A stretch of DNA of 64,000 nucleotides. Origin: Chlamydoabsidia padenii (taxonomy: Eukaryota; Mucoromycota; Mucoromycetes; Mucorales; Cunninghamellaceae). Below the pieces are notes generated by a model. It searched no databases. It was not told the DNA's origin and saw only the letters and a program-made list of their open reading frames with translations. Shown in pieces: positions 60,296-64,000 of the stretch; position 1 is the stretch's first letter, and the number at the start of each line of letters is the position of its first letter. The translations under genes and the position numbers were made by a program. The stretch lies in the NCBI GenBank assembly GCA_025330725.1, contig JAIWND010000008.1, positions 930,001 to 994,000 on the forward strand, in the 5' to 3' direction.

Positions 60296-60381
60296 TGGTC
60301 TATAAGGATAAAAAAAAGTAAAGAGAGTGAGAATGGGTCACATCCCGTTTTTTTTTTTTTTTTTTTTTGTCTGCCTATATT

Positions 60382-60393
60382 TTCAAATCCCGC
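60382..60393 (-). promoter_or_regulatory. GCGGGATTTGAA element, exact copy upstream of TFB1
   Basis: Exact 12-mer in TFB1 sense orientation, 87 bp before the ATG. Confidence 0.5.
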
Positions 60394-60598
60394 TATTTAG
60401 GAAGAAATTGACAGGAGTGGTACCGGTGGACAATATCAAGTTATCTCCTTCACACTAGGCCCAAGTATATATATATATATATATATACATATATATACTT
60501 CATTTATTTTCAATGGAATGAAGGGAACTGTTTATCTGGTTTCATTTGGAAGGCAGTCAAGTAGTGATTACATGCGTTCTATTCAAAGTCGGGATGTG

Positions 60599-60879
60599 AA
60601 TATTCCACCCAGTTATTCCATTGCTTGATTGTTGTGTATTGAACTATATTTAGTCCTTTACTTGAAATAGACATGTCCTTTCCAATCAGGAGATACAATG
60701 ACAGCGATGAATGTTTCCAGCTTTGGTTCCAGAGGCCCACCTCCCACTTTGGCATGATTGACATTTTCGAATCGTTCATACGACTGCATCTCCAGATTTC
60801 CCCAGGTATTATCAACACTCCAAGGTATGGAATCTTTTATCATAGTAGCTGTTGATGAAAAAGCATACAGTACAAGCAT
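60599..60879 (-). pseudogene. possible small gene with internal frame change
   Basis: On the minus strand an ATG at 60879 opens a protein-like frame: a hydrophobic start (LVLYAFSSTATM), then WSVDNTWGNLEMQSYERF and LETFIAVIVSPDWKGHVYF before a stop near 60658. The neighbouring frame continues protein-like with SKGLNIVQYTTIKQWNNW and VEYSHPDFE, ending near 60599. No intron of plausible size joins them: a GTAAAG is followed by TATAG after only about 18 nt. A GGCGGGGTTTCAA element sits about 65 bp upstream. It may be a recently frameshifted gene, or a sequencing indel in a live one. Family not recognised. Confidence 0.3.
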
Positions 60880-61258
60880 CAACAACTTTTGATGACGAGA
60901 GATCAAAGTATGCACAGAAAAGAAATCCCGATATACATTGAAACCCCGCCTGATGTGCAAAAAATGCCTTTCTTTTAACAGCCCTTTAGGTACTTCTTAG
61001 TATATGCACAAGCATATGCCACCCAGAACAAATGATGTATTTATCAGGTAACACGACTACTTCAGTTCAAAAGGCAATGATTGTTGATTTCATACAGTAG
61101 TATGCACCAAAGTTATACCTATGAAGAGATTCTTCCAGCATTAGTTGCATGGCTATAAATAACATTGCAGTGACATTGCCTATATCAAGATGAAAACAAC
61201 AATACTTGGCTTCATGATGGATAGGCAACTTAAAACATCCACGAAAGATGGAGCGGGG

Positions 61259-61465
61259 TTACAAATGATTTTTATGCAAAGATGCCCGAGCCAAATTTGT
61301 GTTTTTTCCACGCCACTTCTCCCTATGCTTCACCAGACCATCTTTGTACGTTTGCATTATGTCTTGGGTAACCGGATCTGCGTTTTTATAGGACCTCATC
61401 AAATAAAAAGTTTTCAAATCATCCACGTGGCATGGTATATCTGTTTTCTTTGAGACATACTGCAT
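61259..61465 (-). CDS. possible small ORF, hypothetical
   Basis: A 68-codon frame with charged, helix-like content (DDLKTFYLMRSYKNADP, TYKDGLVKHREKW). It is transcribed away from the SKT5-like gene, with the GCGGCGTTTAAAAC element about 100 bp upstream in its own sense orientation. It has no recognisable family, and no further exons were found. It could equally be a fragment or chance. Confidence 0.2.
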   Translation of the reverse strand: MQYVSKKTDIPCHVDDLKTFYLMRSYKNADPVTQDIMQTYKDGLVKHREKWRGKNTNLARASLHKNHL

Positions 61466-61563
61466 ACATAATGCCCTTGAAGCATGTTATTTCTTGATAT
61501 TCATAATGATCTAATCTTTATTTCCTGGTATTCGCCTATGCAGATCATTCTCAATTTGGTAAC

Positions 61564-61577
61564 GTTTTAAACGCCGC
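61564..61577 (-). promoter_or_regulatory. GCGGCGTTTAAAAC element, copy 2
   Basis: Identical 14-mer to the copy at 30555-30568, about 130 bp upstream of the SKT5-like ATG; in this gene's sense it reads GTTTTAAACGCCGC. Confidence 0.4.
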
Positions 61578-61708
61578 TTTTGTTTGCTTTGGCCGTGCGG
61601 CGATATTGAAACAGTTTGCTCCCTTTTCATATCCTCTCTTTCTTTTGCTTCTCTCTCTCTCTTTCTTTCTTACTTTTTTTTTTTACATTTACAAACATTC
61701 ACGACGCA

Positions 61709-64000
61709 ATGGTTGATGCTCCTACGGCATGCAATGTTGAAAAGGTAGTACAGGTGAACAACTCTACTGGTGTCCTTTCGAACAACGAATCACTTCTTTA
61801 TGATCAGCATATTTTGACCACAAACTCTTACATCACCAAAGAGCCATTGGATAAAACTCGAATGTCAGTCAACAATAGGAAACTGGATTCTCTCACGACA
61901 TCATTGCCCTACATTCTCAAGCCGGACGATGACTTTGTGAAATCTTGCTTGAACCTCGTATACAATCAAGCATCACCAGAAGACACTCAAGACACTGGTT
62001 CCACCCTTACTAAAAGTCACCACTCGTCAAATTCAACCAAGCCTGTCGCCAACAACGAGTTACTGATAAAACAGGACACGACAACACCGCCATCATCACC
62101 TGAAGACAATATGCTGATCTCACCACCACCTTCTGCAAAATCACTTACGGCTGAATTCAACACTTTTGCTATTGGCCAGATCAACAAAAGTACACCAACA
62201 ATAAAGCGACATCAAGATCCGCCAATGCAGGAATCGAGGCGGATTTCATTGGCGACCACCAACTCGACAGGATTGATCAAGGATGCACGACTCGGCCCCC
62301 AGGAACGAGATTTACCTCCACTACCTCAACCACATCATTATCAACATCAACAGTTACCACCTTTGCCTCAACATCATTATCACCAACAACAATTACCACC
62401 ATTACCAGAAGATCAACATATACATGACACAAGCAAATCGAATTCATCAAACTCTTTGGATTGTCTTCCCTCTTCTTGTTCGTTTACTGCTACTGGAACT
62501 AGTGGTGAAGCTGCTGCATTGGATACACCAGCCAAAGACTTTGTAGATCCTGTTGATAATGGAACTAGCCAACAACAACCATCACCATCGCCAGCATTAC
62601 ATATCGACACAAACAGGACGATAAATAACAATGACAGCAACTATTATCCTGACAGCTCACTACTTGCCGCCTCTCTTACGGAACCAGCACCACACCCATT
62701 ATCTTTGACACCACATCATCCACAGTTTCCACCAATAACACTAGACAGTCTCAACAACTTTTGCCGGGAAGCTCAAGCATCACCTCATGATCTTGCCCTA
62801 CAACTCAACTTTGCCAAATACTTGATGGAGGCTGTGCAACAAGTCCATATTGACGACGTGTCACGATCCACCAAGGCTAAGACTGCCATGCTCTTGGAAG
62901 CTCAACGAATTGTCAAGACTCTGGCGATGCAATCAAGAATCGGACGATCAGGCTATGCGGAGGCTCAATTCTATCTGGCGAATGCGTATGGGGCAGGGTT
63001 AATGTTGCTGGATGTCAGTCATGAAAAGGCATTTCATCTCTACTTGCAAGGCTCCAAACAATCTCATCCGGCATGTACTTATCGTGCTGGGGTTTGCTAT
63101 GAACTGGGTTTGGGGACAAAACGGGATAATGCACGAGCCATCCGGTTTTATCGCAAGGCGGCCAATCTCGGTGATCCATCGGCAATGTACAAACTGGCCA
63201 TGATACTGCTCTGGGGACTCTTGGATCAGACGAAACATCCAAAAGAAGCAATTTCGTGGCTCAAACGGGCGGCTCCTTTGGCGGACGCTTACCATCCTGA
63301 AATCCTCCATGAACTTGGGCTGGTGTATGAAAACGACAACATTCCTTCGGTTATCCCGGATCAAGATTACACTCGGGAACTCGTGACCAAGGCGGCCAGG
63401 TTTGGCTATGCTCCGTCTCAATACAAGCTTGGTATAGCATATGAAAATGGGCTGTGGCATTGTCCAATAGATGCGCGGCGATCGATTGCATGGTACACAA
63501 AGGCAGCAGAACAAGGGCACATGGAATCAGCATTGGCACTCTCGGGTTGGTATCTGACAGGTGCACTCGGGTCGGATGGTGTGGAACTCTTGGCTCAAAA
63601 TGATATGCAAGCTTATCTCTGGGCAAGAAAGGTGGCGGATGTTGGCTATGCGAAAGGACAATACGCCTGTGGATACTATGCGGAAATGGGGATTGGCGTG
63701 GGACAAAATATGGCAGAAGCTTTACATTGGTACGAACTGGCTGCTCAACAGAAATATGCCAAGGCTATCAATAGACTGGCTGATCTCAAACTCTCCAACA
63801 CCAATATAAAGCAGCAGCGTAAAAAACAGCAACAGCGTCTATCATTACAATCCTCACGGTCTTATTTGGCTAAAACAGAAGATGGGCAACGTAGAAACTC
63901 GACTTTAAATTTATCAAGTAAATCGGCTGATCAACAATTGTCTCAAGGATGTCGACAGACTACTCCTCAAGCGTTTAAAATGACAAGGACTGGCCCATCT
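61709..64000 (+). CDS. SKT5: Sel1-repeat chitin synthase regulator, SKT5/CHS4-like (partial)
   Basis: An open frame of 764 codons runs from the ATG to the window edge with no stop, so the 3' end is missing. The N-terminal half is disordered: Ser/Thr/Pro-rich, with a twice-repeated PPLPQ-HHY-HQQ motif (about 62308-62410). From about residue 350 there are seven or so Sel1 repeats: GYAEAQFYLANAYGAG, HPACTYRAGVCYELGLGT, DPSAMYKLAMILLWG, EILHELGLVYENDN, APSQYKLGIAYENGLW, HMESALALSGWYLTGALG and AKGQYACGYYAEMGIGV, ending EALHWYELAAQQKYAKA. This layout is that of Skt5/Chs4, which activates and localises class IV chitin synthase (Chs3). In yeast a C-terminal CaaX box follows; here it would lie outside the window. 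A C/T-rich leader precedes the ATG. Confidence 0.9.
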   Translation, partial: MVDAPTACNVEKVVQVNNSTGVLSNNESLLYDQHILTTNSYITKEPLDKTRMSVNNRKLDSLTTSLPYILKPDDDFVKSCLNLVYNQASPEDTQDTGSTLTKSHHSSNSTKPVANNELLIKQDTTTPPSSPEDNMLISPPPSAKSLTAEFNTFAIGQINKSTPTIKRHQDPPMQESRRISLATTNSTGLIKDARLGPQERDLPPLPQPHHYQHQQLPPLPQHHYHQQQLPPLPEDQHIHDTSKSNSSNSLDCLPSSCSFTATGTSGEAAALDTPAKDFVDPVDNGTSQQQPSPSPALHIDTNRTINNNDSNYYPDSSLLAASLTEPAPHPLSLTPHHPQFPPITLDSLNNFCREAQASPHDLALQLNFAKYLMEAVQQVHIDDVSRSTKAKTAMLLEAQRIVKTLAMQSRIGRSGYAEAQFYLANAYGAGLMLLDVSHEKAFHLYLQGSKQSHPACTYRAGVCYELGLGTKRDNARAIRFYRKAANLGDPSAMYKLAMILLWGLLDQTKHPKEAISWLKRAAPLADAYHPEILHELGLVYENDNIPSVIPDQDYTRELVTKAARFGYAPSQYKLGIAYENGLWHCPIDARRSIAWYTKAAEQGHMESALALSGWYLTGALGSDGVELLAQNDMQAYLWARKVADVGYAKGQYACGYYAEMGIGVGQNMAEALHWYELAAQQKYAKAINRLADLKLSNTNIKQQRKKQQQRLSLQSSRSYLAKTEDGQRRNSTLNLSSKSADQQLSQGCRQTTPQAFKMTRTGPS

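Larger units (their letters stand above)
60296..61708. other. 1.4-kb spacer, divergent promoter TFB1 / SKT5-like
   Basis: Holds a T run (60350-60368), an exact element (60382-60393), a (TA)n tract (about 60466-60500), TTGAAACCCCGCC (about 60939-60951), the 14-mer GTTTTAAACGCCGC (61564-61577) and a C/T-rich leader before the next gene. Two doubtful small frames on the minus strand are listed separately. Confidence 0.4.

Noticed and set aside
62413..62640. Minus-strand frame within the SKT5-like gene
   Set aside because: Antisense of the low-complexity Ser/Pro part of a long open coding frame.

Overview
This is nuclear DNA from a filamentous fungus, most likely an early-diverging one (Mucoromycota, probably Mucorales). 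Genes are separated by AT-rich spacers and broken by many short introns (about 45-120 bp, GTAAG donors, TAG acceptors). Long homopolymer A/T runs are common. The content is fungal: a GPI-type chitin deacetylase, an SKT5-like chitin synthase regulator, an ERT1/AcuK zinc-cluster factor, Atg22 and a Caf120-like PH protein. No tRNA, rRNA, CRISPR array or intact transposon was seen. Gene models were built by hand from conserved protein motifs and splice signals. Every multi-exon model listed here sums to a whole number of codons.

Layout. 0-16 kb: the 3' end of an unidentified gene; a secreted, membrane-anchored kelch protein (-); a proline-rich single-pass membrane protein (+); an AVT3-like vacuolar amino-acid transporter (+); chitin deacetylase (-); a LAG1-type ceramide synthase (-); a nucleotide-sugar transporter (+). 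17-30 kb: ERT1-like regulator (+); ARMH3-like armadillo protein (-); a probable gene ruin; a small secreted protein (-); the Caf120-like PH protein (-). 31-48 kb: BUB3 (+), TTC7/YPP1 (+), GINS subunit PSF2 (-), a membrane-anchored GT5 glycosyltransferase (+), a bZIP factor (-) and ATG22 (-). 48-64 kb: RPA1 (-) head to head with a SPRTN-type DNA-protein-crosslink protease (+), a small CsbD-like protein (+), a mitochondrial beta-carbonic anhydrase (+), an HSF-type factor (-), TFIIH subunit TFB1 (-), and an SKT5-like Sel1-repeat protein (+) cut by the right edge.

Themes. RPA1 and SPRTN share a 387-bp divergent promoter and belong to connected DNA replication/repair processes; PSF2, BUB3 and TFB1 are further chromosome-maintenance genes. 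Chitin deacetylase, the SKT5-like protein, the GT5 enzyme and the sugar-nucleotide transporter point to wall synthesis. TTC7/YPP1 and ARMH3 are both partners of PI 4-kinases.

The most unusual observations are: (1) a candidate one-nucleotide exon in the AVT3-like gene that restores an invariant glycine; (2) the 12-mer GCGGGATTTGAA, present in seven exact non-coding copies plus near copies, several at about 65-140 bp upstream of start codons and pointing toward the gene; (3) a related 14-mer, GCGGCGTTTAAAAC; (4) two GC-AG introns; (5) several micro-exons of 17-25 nt; and (6) a 24-residue poly-aspartate tract in the chitin deacetylase.
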